From assembly GCF_003473485.1 (NCBI RefSeq), contig NC_053045.1:50448494-50512493 (forward strand): 64,000 bases of DNA, given 5' to 3'. The translations under genes were made by a program, and so were the position numbers. Shown piece after piece: positions 36,253-47,752 of the stretch; positions within the stretch are counted from its first letter, which is position 1; each line of letters opens with the position of its first letter. This DNA is from Medicago truncatula (lineage: Eukaryota; Streptophyta; Magnoliopsida; Fabales; Fabaceae). The notes beneath the pieces were generated by a model. It saw nothing but the letters and a program-made list of their open reading frames with translations. It was not told where the DNA came from and searched no databases.

Positions 36253-38118
36253 TCACACTTCAATAGTTTTTTGATTTAGAGCAATGTATCTCCATCTCTC
36301 TTTTTCCACAAAATCAGCATCAAGGAATCTAGAAACAAAAGTCCATAACCTATAAACATCTTCAAAGTTTGTCAAGAAGCCCAATGTTGCAGTCAAAACC
36401 AATATCCTAGACTCATTTGAGCCACTTTTCTTCTTGGAGATGCCAAACTTTTCAACTTCATTTGTTTTAGTTTCCAAGGCCAATTCCCTCTCTTCTTGGT
36501 TCCTATCTAAGAACTTGATATTTTTCAAACAGGACCTACTTAGAGAGATATTATTCCTATCAGCTAACTTCTGCACAAGTGTTGGATCAATCTTTTCTCC
36601 TTTCCAGTCAAATATATTAAATGCCACTGTAGGTCCACGATGAGAATTTATTTTTGGCCCATAAATTCTAATTAATGAAAATCTATTTTCATCATGTGGA
36701 TGTTGAAGACTCATTAATGCATTAACAAGCCAATTAATCAAATACCTTGTTCTTGTACTAATCACTATTAGTCCCACTGAGTCTGCGTGGTCTAATCCTC
36801 TACACTCAATTTCCAATCTTTCATCATTCATGTCCATGCCTTGTAACTCCACAATTTCTGATAATGATGATACCTCATTTTGCTCTTCTTTAGTCTTATC
36901 CCTCTGGTTCTCAGGAGAAGCGAATCCTAATAATTCAGCGTTTGGCGGTGCACTCTCGTTTTGATGAGAGCTAGAAGTGTGACATTGTGCAAATGTAGGA
37001 ACAAGACTTATAATTCCAATGCTTGTAGCATTTCCTAAATCTTTAAGAGAAGAAATACTTGATTTTTTGACAAATAAACAACCAAACCCAGATGGATTTT
37101 CACCAAATATTTTGTAAAATGAACAAACCATAAAATCAGGTTTAAACATAGACATACCTAAAGTGTCTCTTTCTTTTGGTCTCAATGCACATAAATCAAG
37201 CATTACACACCAACCATTTTCTTGTGCCAAAGACATCCAAAAATAAGAATATGGTGATCCAGTAACCTTTGAATAAAGTGGAAAAACAAATAAACTACCT
37301 TTTCTCTTCTCCTTTTTACATGTTACCATCTTCTTTAGTTTTCTCCATTCAATTCCTAAATTAGGCCATGTGAATTCTGCTGATAAAATCTGTACCTCTT
37401 GCTTCTTGCAACTATCAATCATCATTTCCAATGCCTCATTGTTATGATCATACACTGTGAGAAGCTCTGATCCTTTAGATTGAAATAGGAATGAATCAGC
37501 TACAAGTTTAAAAGCAGATACCTCATTAGCAATGAAAACTAAGGCGTAATCGTTTTCAGAGACATTCATAAATGTCATTATTCTTTCTCTCATTCTTGAC
37601 TCTAGTTCGGATTCGTGTCCTCGGTAGAGTATCTGTGACTTCAAATTCATTGACTTAATCGATACATCAAAGAACGATTGTTCCAAGTTCAAGTAACGAG
37701 TAGACGATGAAGAAGATAAAGAAGAACATGATTTTTGGTTCTGCTGAGCATAAGAGAAAAGACCATAACCAGTGTAATCAAAACATGTATTGGAGAGATT
37801 ATTCAAGTGTTGATATTCTTGATCTCGAATTTGATCTACTTGAGAAGTTGTGGAAAATTGAGGGAATGATTTGATGAAGTTATTATATGAGTCTTGTAAA
37901 AGTGGGAGAGATTCATGGTTTGTGAAATGTGTGTTGGGGTAAAGACTTGAAGATGTGGCTGAGGATAAGTCATCAATTCTACTGACACTATTTGAATTGG
38001 AAGTGTTATCATGGGAATTCTCAGAGGCAAGAAATGGAGATGGAAAACAACCATTGAAGCAGGGTTGTGATGATGTTCCTCCAGAACATGGTGGTTGCAT
38101 TTTAGCTAGAGAGTTCAA
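36253..38118 (-). CDS. PLP-dependent transferase, MoCo-sulfurase-like (NifS-type fold, no MOSC domain)
   Basis: Intact single-exon gene of 621 codons. The fold-type I aminotransferase core spans about residues 140-380. YLNLEQSFFDVSI precedes the core, VMLDLCAL (Asp308) is the likely pyridine-nitrogen contact, and SFYKIFGENPSGFGCL carries the probable Schiff-base lysine Lys336. The C-terminal block LTATLGFLTNFEDVYRLW is typical of this plant family, which is related to the N-terminal domain of ABA3/MOCOS but lacks the C-terminal MOSC domain. Biochemical function is not established. The N-terminus (CFNGCFPSPFL at 20-30) is Ser/Asn-rich afterwards. The start could be Met1 or Met7 (MQPPC); I could not decide. 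The gene converges on the WD40-like gene; its duplicate at 30600-31340 is wrecked. Confidence 0.9.
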   Translation of the reverse strand: MNSLAKMQPPCSGGTSSQPCFNGCFPSPFLASENSHDNTSNSNSVSRIDDLSSATSSSLYPNTHFTNHESLPLLQDSYNNFIKSFPQFSTTSQVDQIRDQEYQHLNNLSNTCFDYTGYGLFSYAQQNQKSCSSLSSSSSTRYLNLEQSFFDVSIKSMNLKSQILYRGHESELESRMRERIMTFMNVSENDYALVFIANEVSAFKLVADSFLFQSKGSELLTVYDHNNEALEMMIDSCKKQEVQILSAEFTWPNLGIEWRKLKKMVTCKKEKRKGSLFVFPLYSKVTGSPYSYFWMSLAQENGWCVMLDLCALRPKERDTLGMSMFKPDFMVCSFYKIFGENPSGFGCLFVKKSSISSLKDLGNATSIGIISLVPTFAQCHTSSSHQNESAPPNAELLGFASPENQRDKTKEEQNEVSSLSEIVELQGMDMNDERLEIECRGLDHADSVGLIVISTRTRYLINWLVNALMSLQHPHDENRFSLIRIYGPKINSHRGPTVAFNIFDWKGEKIDPTLVQKLADRNNISLSRSCLKNIKFLDRNQEERELALETKTNEVEKFGISKKKSGSNESRILVLTATLGFLTNFEDVYRLWTFVSRFLDADFVEKERWRYIALNQKTIEV

Positions 38119-39513
38119 AACATTGACTTCAAATTTTATTGTATACGCCTAACTCAATGTATGTCATACATACATATATATGGTCAAGAGTTACAAGTCC
38201 AATGATAAATGGGTTCCGGAATAATACCGGAAGCAACAACGAACTAATGCTTAAAGACAAACAACAAAAGATTTTGACACTAGATATATATCCAACATCT
38301 TAAAACATATTTAATATTTAGTCAATCATAGTCAATATAATTCATACTTAAATCCAATAATTTATTTAAGACCGACTCCATTTTACAAGTCAGTTTTATA
38401 AAGTTGAGCCAGACTTTACTCAAATTTTAAAATGATATCAAAGTTTATCTAAAATTCGATGTATCACTTAATTTACTCTCCACTTGTTAGTTCTTTTCGT
38501 GACTTGTGAGGAAGTAACAAGATAAATGAATTAATGGGTTTGACTAAATTTGTGAATATGTGTTAGTTACCCTAATTGCAGGCAATCCAAAGCTGGTAAG
38601 ACTCACTTTAGTTTGAAAACTATACAACTTTTTAGATTAAATCATTTTTATGAATGCATTTAGTGTTTGACTATAGCACACGGCAATATTATTATTTCAT
38701 TTCATACTCAAGAAAGTTGGGAAATTCGTGACATATTTATTATTACCGAGTACTCCGTTGAATTAGGTTAGTTTAAGTCAATAATGGCTTTATCTAACAC
38801 ACCGGTGAGGATCACTGTCTAGACTGTGACACTGGCTGGGACTGGTCCACACGTTAAGATTTCATCTTAATGTTCTTACCATAAACCCTTCTTAGCCAAG
38901 ACAAAGTGGTTGTATCATTGTATGTATGGTGCTTTATGAAAGGGAGAAAATGGTATTTTAAGTTTTGAACTTTATGTTTCTATCGTAGAGATGCCTTTTA
39001 TGAGAAACAACAAGAACTAAAGGGGCATGAACTAGGTTTTCACTTTTCATACTGTTTGGACAAATAATGTGGACTCAGTTCTTCGTGGGAATAATTTTAT
39101 AGTATAGTTTGGATTTATGTGTGAGTACTAATGTGAAAATGTGACTGGTGGCAAACATGAGGTGACTTGTAGGAGGTCAATAGATATTTATTGTATAAAG
39201 AGTGAAATGAAATTCTTTTAGTCATTCACAATTTTTGTGTGAAGTAATTTAGTCCTTTGCAAAAATAAAACTTAGAGTTGTCAACATTTTCAGACCGTAA
39301 AGGTTCATATTCACATTTTTTTAGAAGTCGAAGGAGTTTAATTTTTAGAGTTGTCTCTAACCTTTTAGATAGCGTGTATTAAACACAATCATATTGTAGT
39401 GTTTTCATTAAAGGTTTAACCTAGTGATTTTGGTTGAGAAGATGAAGGAGTTTTAAAAAAAGATTGCTAATTACAAACTAGAAATACTAATGACACTCTC
39501 TTTTTAACATTTA

Positions 39514-39576
39514 CTCCCTCCGCTCTCAATTATAAATAAAATGGTAAAATTTGCTTATAATTGAGAGCGGATGGAG
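39514..39576. mobile_element. Minimal Stowaway MITE, 63-bp near-perfect hairpin
   Basis: CTCCCTCCGCTCTCAATTAT on the left pairs with ATAATTGAGAGCGGATGGAG on the right, leaving a small loop. TA flanks are at 39512-39513 and 39577-39578. It looks like two fused Stowaway ends with the interior deleted. Confidence 0.8.
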
Positions 39577-39938
39577 TAGAATACTCATTATTTTATTGGA
39601 TAAAATTAATGTGAGTGTCGTACCTTAAAAAAAGAGTATTTAAGATAGAGTTTCACTCAATACTTTAATATTTTTAATTAATTTTAAGTTTAAATTAAGT
39701 TTTTTTTTTTTATTGTGTATAAAGCGTAATGGACTGATGCACTAGGAAAACAAAAGAAGAGCCCATTACAATCATTCTTTAAAGAATGTGAAGTAAAACA
39801 CTACTAGTATACCCCTAAAAAAAAAACTACTAGTATAACAAAAGCTACCATCAGTTTCAAATATGATGTGATATATATATCCACGTTCCGAGCCAATCCG
39901 TTGTCATGAACGGGAACCCACATCTCAGTACAAATGAC

Positions 39939-40252
39939 TAGGGGTGGGCATGGTTCAGTTCGAGATGAAAACAGAACCGAACTGAACTGAATTGTTTGCT
40001 AAATTTAAAATAATTGAACTGAACTGAACTGTACTGAACTGTTATTATTGATACCTTTGAAAAAATATGAAAAAAACAAATGAAATTGAGTTTTAGTTAC
40101 CGAACTGAACTGTTTCAAGTCGAACTGAACTGTTTTGAATTGAACTGAATTGCTTCAGTCCAGTTTCAGAACTGTTAGTAATGGTTCAGTTTTTTTTTGT
40201 TCAGTTCAGTTCAACAGTTCAGTTCAGTTTTTGGTTTTTTTGTCCACCCCTA
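39939..40252. mobile_element. hAT-type MITE (314 bp) with internal GAACT/AGTTC simple repeats
   Basis: The ends are TAGGGGTGGGCATGG and TGTCCACCCCTA. The 8-bp TSD CAAATGAC is exact (39931-39938, 40253-40260), the hAT hallmark. The left half repeats GAACTGAACTG and the right half CAGTTCAGTTC, so the whole element can fold back. Confidence 0.9.
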
Positions 40253-42709
40253 CAAATGACATTACTAATCCATTCCTCAAGTTCTTGTAAAATCCTTTGA
40301 TGAGCTTGCCACTCGAGTTGTTGCAAAAACCACCAATCATGAGATCCATCCAACTATTCAGAAGGATGATGAATATCATGTATGTGAAGAGATTAGAAGT
40401 CATTTGCAATAAGTTTTAGATATGAATCATTTGGGGAAAATTCGCCGAATTTCATTCCCCTTCAAAGGACATTCACGGAAACTCCAACAAAATGGACCAT
40501 ATACAATGATTGTTGCCAATTCATTTCTCAAAAAGATTCTGATCTATCCAAGTGTGACCAAGGTCAAAGAATTTGGTCCAATATGCCCTGTGAATGAACG
40601 GGACTGTCCAAGAGCCGAGCAAGCAAAGCATGAGTTTTAGGCGTCAAAATATTGTGTCAAAAAAGTGCCAAAGTATTTAATTTAGATGTAAATATATAAT
40701 ATGACAAACGCAATATAAACATTTACATAACTTAATTGATTATTGAAAAAACTCAACATTGTTGATCATAGGTTCAAATCTTATACTCCATAAAATTTAT
40801 TATTTTTAATATTTTTATAACTAATTTGTTAATAAAATTTATTTAAAAAAGTCTCATTATAAATTTTGTTTTAGACCTCTTAATATACAGGGACAACCCT
40901 GAGGAATGATACTAGATCAAAACATCACCATTTTGTCACATTCTCTCAAAGTGTGCATTATAGATTTATGATCATTATTTTACCAGGACATAAATCATTA
41001 GTAGCCATGTTTCTCTTGCACCTCTCTTCATTTGTCAACAACTTACCATGCATGAGTTTTAATATAGAAGAACGTAACATGGCCACTTCCAACCCAAAAG
41101 AATATTTATTTATTTTGAAAATTTGGTATTCGGTTTAAGAACCGACTAATTTAAAGGATTAAATTTCATCGTTTATTTGTGGAACTCGATTTAAAGTCGA
41201 AGAAAAGAATAATTGCCTATAAAAATTGACACCCGAGGAAATTGAATCTAAAAATCTGAGAAAGTCTTAAACCAAAAAGATAATTATGATTAAAATTATT
41301 TTATTCGAATTCATTTGAGAGAATTTGTACGCATACTTAAGGCTAGATTTACCATCCCATGTAGTAAATGAAAATACCTATACTCCATCCGTTTCAAAAC
41401 GAGTGTTGTTTTGACCAATTTTTTTTCTTCATTAAAATGAATGTCACTTGCACTTTTCAATATGTAGAATTATTATTTTATTTTCAGTTTTACCCTCTAA
41501 TTAATTGAGTGTACACTACTTCCAAAATATTACATCAATAATAAATAAGATTAGTTTACTTCCAATGCATTACATTAAAACAAAGCGAATATGTTCTTTC
41601 AAAAGTTTGAACAAGTCGATTACAGTAAACAATATGAAACTACATATGTATGCACCTAACTTGTTTGAGAGAAATATTGATGAAGACATACCTTTAATGA
41701 ATGATATAATAAGTTAATCACCTCAAAAATTAATATTGCGGGGCTAAATATAAGCAAGAACTAGTCACAGGGCGACTCTCCTTTGGCGGTTCACTCGAGA
41801 GTTAGTGTCTGCCAAAAGAGAGAAGCCCTGCACCTGGTTTGCTTAGCACTGAATCACAACATCTCACACTCACTCTGATATTTTGTTTTGTTCAATTTTC
41901 TTGATACTAATTTAAGTGAAGAGTAGAACTTATTTATAATGAGAGCTGAAGAAGCAGCATATGCTCCGGCAGCTTCCAGGGATATGCTTATATATTTGTG
42001 CCTGCTTTCTACGCATTCTATGCAATAAAATCTTTTTCCTGAAAAAGGGACATCCAATTTATAATATGGTAGAGATTCTTCACTTGCCTCCATTTTTTTT
42101 CGAAGGATATATTTTTACATGTATTGAGGAACAATATGAGGAAAAGGGTTCCAATGAGTGTGGCTCTTGGTGGAAGGGGTATTGTCAAAGATAGAGATGC
42201 CTTCCTCCCTTTTATCTAGCCTATAATAAAAAGATGGTAACATATTTTGATCATTTTGGCCTCATGGTATATCCCATGTATATTCTCGATTATTTTTTTC
42301 TTTTCCTCAATTTAGTTTTTCCTTTTCCTTCCATAGATTTCATTCATAGGAAGTAATTTTATTTGAACATTACTTGTGAGCACTTTACTGTAACCTAAAT
42401 TCGAACATTCATTTACTACGATAAATGTCTAATCCCCAAATAGTGAGGCTTGGGTTACCTTGAAGTATTGTAAGTAGTTTACCCAAAACAAATGAAAATT
42501 AACCACGTAAGTTGTAATTTTTACCGGTTGTTGTATAAACTGTTCATAATTTTTAGTAATCTAGAAAAAACCTAATTTAATACTTCTTTAATTAGTTGTT
42601 TTCTCAAAGATTTTTTTTTTTTTTTATCAATTAAAGTGATATTAATGACTGTTATATAGTTGTCTCAAATTGATTTGAACATTGTAGAAAAATTAAAGCT
42701 TAGCTTGTT

Positions 42710-42781
42710 GTGTTTGGATAGGTGAATGTTTTGAGGGATCAAAACATTACATTCCCTCAAAACATTCCACCATCCAAACAC
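42710..42781. repeat. 72-bp inverted repeat (hairpin)
   Basis: GTGTTTGGATAGGTGAATGT pairs with ACATTCC..CCACCATCCAAACAC, and TTTTGAGGGA pairs with TCCCTCAAAA around a loop of about 12 nt. It could be the centre of a MITE or a small-RNA hairpin. No TSD was established. Confidence 0.6.
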
Positions 42782-43537
42782 ACTAGACTCTTACAATTGG
42801 ATTATCACCTCAACTGTAATATATTTTAATACAATAAATATTTTAAAAATATGAGAAGCCTAAAAAAAAATTCTTATGTCGCCTCCATCCCATTCCTTTC
42901 TCAATTTGCCAGATCGAAACCTTTTGGTTCCTTTCTCGCTGCAACATTGCAACCCTTTTTTACCTTAGACTAAAGAGATGGGAGTAGATTGTCTCAATTG
43001 GAAAAAACAAATTGAGGTAACAATGTAGAGATTTTGACCATTGATCTTCACATTATTCTTTCAATTATTCTTTCAATTATTATTTTTTCAATTGAGGGGA
43101 TCTATTTCCATAATAAAGAAGCAAGAGACGAGCCTTAACCCATCACATTTCTATAATTTTTCTAGATTTGAAAAATTGTTGGTAATGCACCTAACATCCA
43201 ATTAAAGTTAGTCAATCTTGTAAATTTGTAAGTGAGTTAAAAATTAATTTTTATGTACTACTTACAATTTTACTCATGAGGCTAATTTTTATTTTTTGTT
43301 GGATAAATTACTCATAATTCTTCATATAGAATCTAGGATTTACCTTTTAAAGAATCCATTTTATGTTTAAACACTATTATTAAGTGGTTCCCACAATTTC
43401 ATGCCATATTATATTTAGAGTGATGATGCAATTAAGTCTTTACAATTTTCTAGCATGTCAATTCAACCCCAAAAAAATAAGTTCAAATTAGTCGTTAACT
43501 AATTTGTCTTTGATATGAAAATGTTAATGACTAATTT

Positions 43538-43767
43538 AAACTTATTTTTTGTCGGAGACTAAACTGGCCCGTGAGAAATTGTGAGGGACTGGTTTAGGTC
43601 TTCATTCTTATATTTATATATGCAACTCATACACATTTATTGGTAAAAATTTAAACTTAGTTTTTGTCCGAGGGTAAACTGGCCCATGAGAAATTGTTAG
43701 GGACTGGTTTAGGTCTTCATTCTTATATTTATATATGCAACTCATACACATTTTTTCGTAAAAAGAT
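43538..43767. repeat. Tandem duplication, 2 x 115 bp
   Basis: AAACTTAG/TTTTTTGTC starts both copies (43538 and 43653). Both contain AGGGACTGGTTTAGGTCTTC and TATATGCAACTCATACACAT. The copies differ at only a few positions. A partial inverted copy of the unit start lies just upstream at 43470-43495. Confidence 0.85.
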
Positions 43768-43866
43768 ATGTAATTTGTTAAGCAACTTATCACACTATTT
43801 ATTATGATATGGAGTGTTAGTTCCCTTTTTTATGTATTGGTGTTGTATGAAAGAAAACAAATGTTA

Positions 43867-44165
43867 TTCCCTCCGTCTCATAATAACTGAGCCATTTTCA
43901 AAAAAAAGTGTCATAAAATAAATGAGTCATTTCACTTTTCAATACATCATTAACTACTTTTTTTCCTTTATAACTCTAATTAATATTACTTTTATCACTC
44001 ACAATTCAATATATTCCACTTTGCATTTATGATAGTGGAGAATAGACTAATACTTAACAAGAGCACTTAAAATCATTTCTCTCTCTCTCTCTCTCCTTCA
44101 TTTATACGTTTGTCTTAATATGTATGATTTGAGCAAATGGCTCAGTTAATCCGGGACGGAGGGAG
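43867..44165. mobile_element. Stowaway-type MITE
   Basis: The left end is TTCCCTCCGTCTCATAATAA; the right end is TTAATCCGGGACGGAGGGAG. TA flanks both sides. CT-rich and GAGTCATTT / AAATGGCTC arms pair internally. Confidence 0.8.
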
Positions 44166-44560
44166 TATATTTTATTGCTAACGTAGTTTAATTAAGACCC
44201 CTCATCAAATTCTATTGTCACGCCAGTTTCTTTCAATAAGAAGAAAAGGTGCCATTTAATTTGGGAAAGAAGACTTTTTTCCCACCATGGAAAAGTCTCT
44301 TTATCAAGGACACTTGTCGGTTTTTAACTTGCAAAACAAGAAACAAAAAAAAAAATCAATTTATTATTTTAATGTTGTTTCCAAGCTTACTACTGCACCT
44401 CCCCATTTCCCCATTACACCATAAAACTGATTGATTAATACTGACTATATTTTAACAGATTACCAAAAATTACAATTATATTAACGGCAGCCTAATCAAC
44501 GATGTAACCAGTAATTATATTTACAATTTTTTGTATAAAAAAAAAAACAATGATTGAAAG

Positions 44561-44705
44561 AATATTCTTCTCAATTAATTTGTTACTAAAAATTGGCATT
44601 ATGTGGTACGTTCATTTACAAAAATATTCTTCTTGGAATTAATTTGTTACTAAAAAGTACCATATTGTATTAATTACCATTTACAAAAATATTCTTCTCA
44701 ATCTT
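44561..44705. repeat. Short tandem repeat, 2.3 copies of a 62-66 bp unit
   Basis: AATATTCTTCT starts at 44561, 44623 and 44689. The first two copies continue into AATTAATTTGTTACTAAAAA. Confidence 0.8.
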
Positions 44706-45744
44706 AAACGAAATGGTTTTGTCTAAGATGATCATTCAAACCGTAACCCTGTCCCAAATTACAAAAAGGAGATATTATGTTCAATGACTAAAACAAACTC
44801 ATATTTTTTAAAACAATTGTGTATTGTTAATTTAGTCCACAAAATAAAAAATTGTGATTTACTTTTTTGTGTAATTAACATTATTAATTACGAAAAATGC
44901 ACCAAGTTTTTTTTTTATTTACACATCATTTTCTTAAAAATCAATCGATTATCAGTTTTTTTTTCAAACATACAAATAAACTATCATTTTTATCAGTTCA
45001 TAATTCCTTTTAACATTAATCAAATAAAAAAAATTATTTTCTTTTCTTTGTAACAAAAAAAAAAAAACATATTCCCTAATTTAAATACCATATACGTAAG
45101 GTTAACATTTTCATTATATACATAATAATATGTATGATCCCAAATATTACTAACAAGCTCAAAAATTATTGCCAAAGCCCACTACTACATACAAAAAAGA
45201 AAATGTTATTTAATTATGAGGTGGGGTCACAATTTTTGTTTTATATAACCCATCAAAAAGTTAACAGGTAATGAATCTGAGCCATCCAAATTAAAAAGTA
45301 TTAAATCTATGACCTTGGTTTAACTTTCCTATGATGGGAAAAAAGTGTACTTTCCCAAATTAAATGGCACCAGAAGAAAAACATAATTTACAAGTTTTCT
45401 TTGTAGCTATGAAACCCAATATGAAATTCCCTTTTAGGTAAAATAAAAAATATTTGTTTTATTTTTAAAATTTGCTTCAATGAAAAACAAAGTTTTTGAA
45501 GGAGCCAAAATAAAATTATATTAAAAGAACAATGAAAACACAAGAAATGTTAAGATTGTACGGACGCCAAAACATAATGATATTATCAACCCAACATAAA
45601 CAATAATCAAAATTCAAGAGTAGCAAGAGATTAAAAATTATTATCGAATAGGTATGTTATTATTGGAACAAAAATTAAAATGTAAGTCAAAGTCGTGGAA
45701 CTCAATATAAGTTCTTAAGAAGTTGCACCATTGAAATAAAAGTA

Positions 45745-45889
45745 CTCCCTCCGTTTCAAAATATAAGCAAAATTTATTTTTTAGGTTCATTCTTCTAATG
45801 ATGTATGTGGTCCATATTATGAACCATATACATTATTAAATGAATGAACCTAAAAAATGAATTTTACTTATATTTTGAAAAGGAGGGAA
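45745..45889. mobile_element. Stowaway-type MITE (145 bp)
   Basis: CTCCCTCCGTTTCAAAATAT pairs with ATATTTTGAAAAGGAGGGA. The arms extend through TAGGTTCATTC / GAATGAACCTA, so most of the element is hairpin. TA flanks both sides. Confidence 0.85.
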
Positions 45890-46756
45890 TAGTGAATTGC
45901 TTTAAGATAATCTGATTGAATGGAATCCACAAAATAAACTTTGAAAGAAGATCACATTTGAAATGCTTTAAGTGATTGAATATTTCATTGATAGAAATTG
46001 TGAGAGAAACACTTAACTTTATTTATAATTCAAGACAAAATCAAAAGCTTCACCAAATCAACAAGAGAACCTTTAAAGTTGTTGGCGAGTTTTAGCATGG
46101 ATAAATTGTCTTTGTTTTACTTGTAATGAGTTGTACTCCCTATTCTTTTATATTCCAATTTGTACCCGTGTCTCAAAATTATAATTTGAACCCAATTAAT
46201 TTGTTTATTTCTTTATTGGAGGGAGATTCAATATTTTTTTAACACTCCTGCTAACCTTTTCCAGCCCCATTCTCAATAAAAAAAAAACTTAATATAAAAA
46301 CATAGACCAAATAATGTGACTAACATTTTCATACTTCAGATTTTATTTCCTTAATCTCATCAAAAAAGAAAAGATTTCAATTATTTACCCTTCAAATTTT
46401 AGTGAAAAACGTTCTTCCAAAAATAAATATTATCACTTTATTTATTTTTATTTTTACATAAATATGATTTGGTTCATAAAAAATAATAAATATACATCGT
46501 CAAAATTCATATTATTTGTGAAATAAATTTACCTTATATATTTATTATTTATTTTTCCCCATGCTAAACGTTGCCGATTTCCAAAACATCTTGATTATGC
46601 TCTTCCAAATATTCCACAAGCAAGTGATGACACTCCTCACTTTTTCCCAATGAAATACAAAGAACTCTTCCAAATTACATACATTATTACTAATGGAAAG
46701 AGTTTCTACGGAATATCATAGAAGCAAAAAATTGTATGAGCTTAACATCATGCCAC

Positions 46757-47477
46757 AGGGGTGTAAGTGGGTCGATTTGGATTGGGTTTGGCCAAACCCA
46801 AGATCCGAACCATATAGGGTACTCCGGTTTGGGTTAGATAAAATATCCACCCCGTTAAATTAATGGGTGGGTTTGGGCAAACCCACTAATTTCTGGTTTG
46901 GTTTGGGTTGGGTAGTGGGTTACCCAATTTTTTTTTTGTTAATATGAAATGACTAAACGACGAGTCCTTGTATTTTTTTCATAAAAATTTCTCAACTTTT
47001 TATTTTCTTAAAATAATTATGTAACCTATTTTCACTATATTTTAGCATCATAAAATAATAAATTTTAATATTAAATAAAAAATTTAATCATCGAATACTT
47101 GAAATAAATTAAAGTTGAATGACGTAAAATTGCTTTAGCATCAAAGTAACTATAAATTGCAACATCATAATTTATAACTCTAATATTTTTTTTATTTTCA
47201 ATATAGAGGATGTGTTGTGTCAATTTTAGAAATTAAACTAAATTTATGATCAAAACATTTGTTATTCTTCTTCCTCCCTATGAAAATGAAATTAAAATTT
47301 GAAAATTATTGGGTAAGTTGGTTTATTGGGTATAAGTCCAGTTTTACCTAAAACCCATTATTTTTTATGAATTTTTCATTTTTTAAAACCATATCCACCC
47401 AATCCAACCCACTTTTTTGGATTTTTTTAGATGGGTTTGACGGATTTTTTGGGTTTACCCAACCCATGTACACCCCT
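46757..47477. mobile_element. hAT-type element (721 bp) with GGGTTTGG-type repeats
   Basis: The ends are AGGGGTGTAAGTGGGT and CATGTACACCCCT. Flanks CATGCCAC (46749-46756) and AATGCCGC (47478-47485) are an 8-bp TSD with two mismatches. Both ends contain repeated GGGTTTGG or CCAAACCC-type motifs, and the middle is AT-rich. Confidence 0.7.
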
Positions 47478-47752
47478 AATGCCGCTGGCCTACAAATGTA
47501 GGTTTGCTGCGTGCAAAAGATGAATTTCAATCGGTATCTCTCAAATTCTAATATACCCTATCTAACCAAAGCACTAAAGATGTGTTGAAGAAAACCATTA
47601 GAACCAAATCTAAACATAGATATCCTAAATTGTTTCAAAATTTATCTGTCTGTTTCCCCGAGACAGGGAACGAGACAGAAAGTAAAGTTCATAAAATACA
47701 AAACATAAGAAGCAAATGTACTTGCAACATATCATATCCATGACTATCTAGC

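Larger units (their letters stand above)
33972..38715. repeat. Tandem segmental duplication, unit 2
   Basis: Same order and orientation as unit 1: WD40-like gene on plus, PLP gene on minus, convergent, with about 390 bp between stop codons. The promoter region (from about 33972) and the flank beyond the PLP gene start (to about 38715) are included. Confidence 0.9.
38720..47700. other. Gene-poor interval with MITEs and hAT elements
   Basis: No intact gene recognised. Between the listed elements, 38.7-39.5, 40.3-42.7 and 44.7-45.7 kb hold only AT-rich sequence and short open frames. Frames near 40254-40640 (CEEIRSHLQ, then SFPFKGHSRKLQQNGPYTMI) and 41960-42194 look slightly protein-like but match no family I know. 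Confidence 0.5.

Noticed and set aside
40254..40640. Gene-like peptides flanking the hAT at 40 kb
   Set aside because: Frames break repeatedly and no conserved domain was recognised.
41960..42194. 77-codon plus-strand open frame
   Set aside because: No start context, no homology recognised, and strong overlap with an open frame on the other strand.
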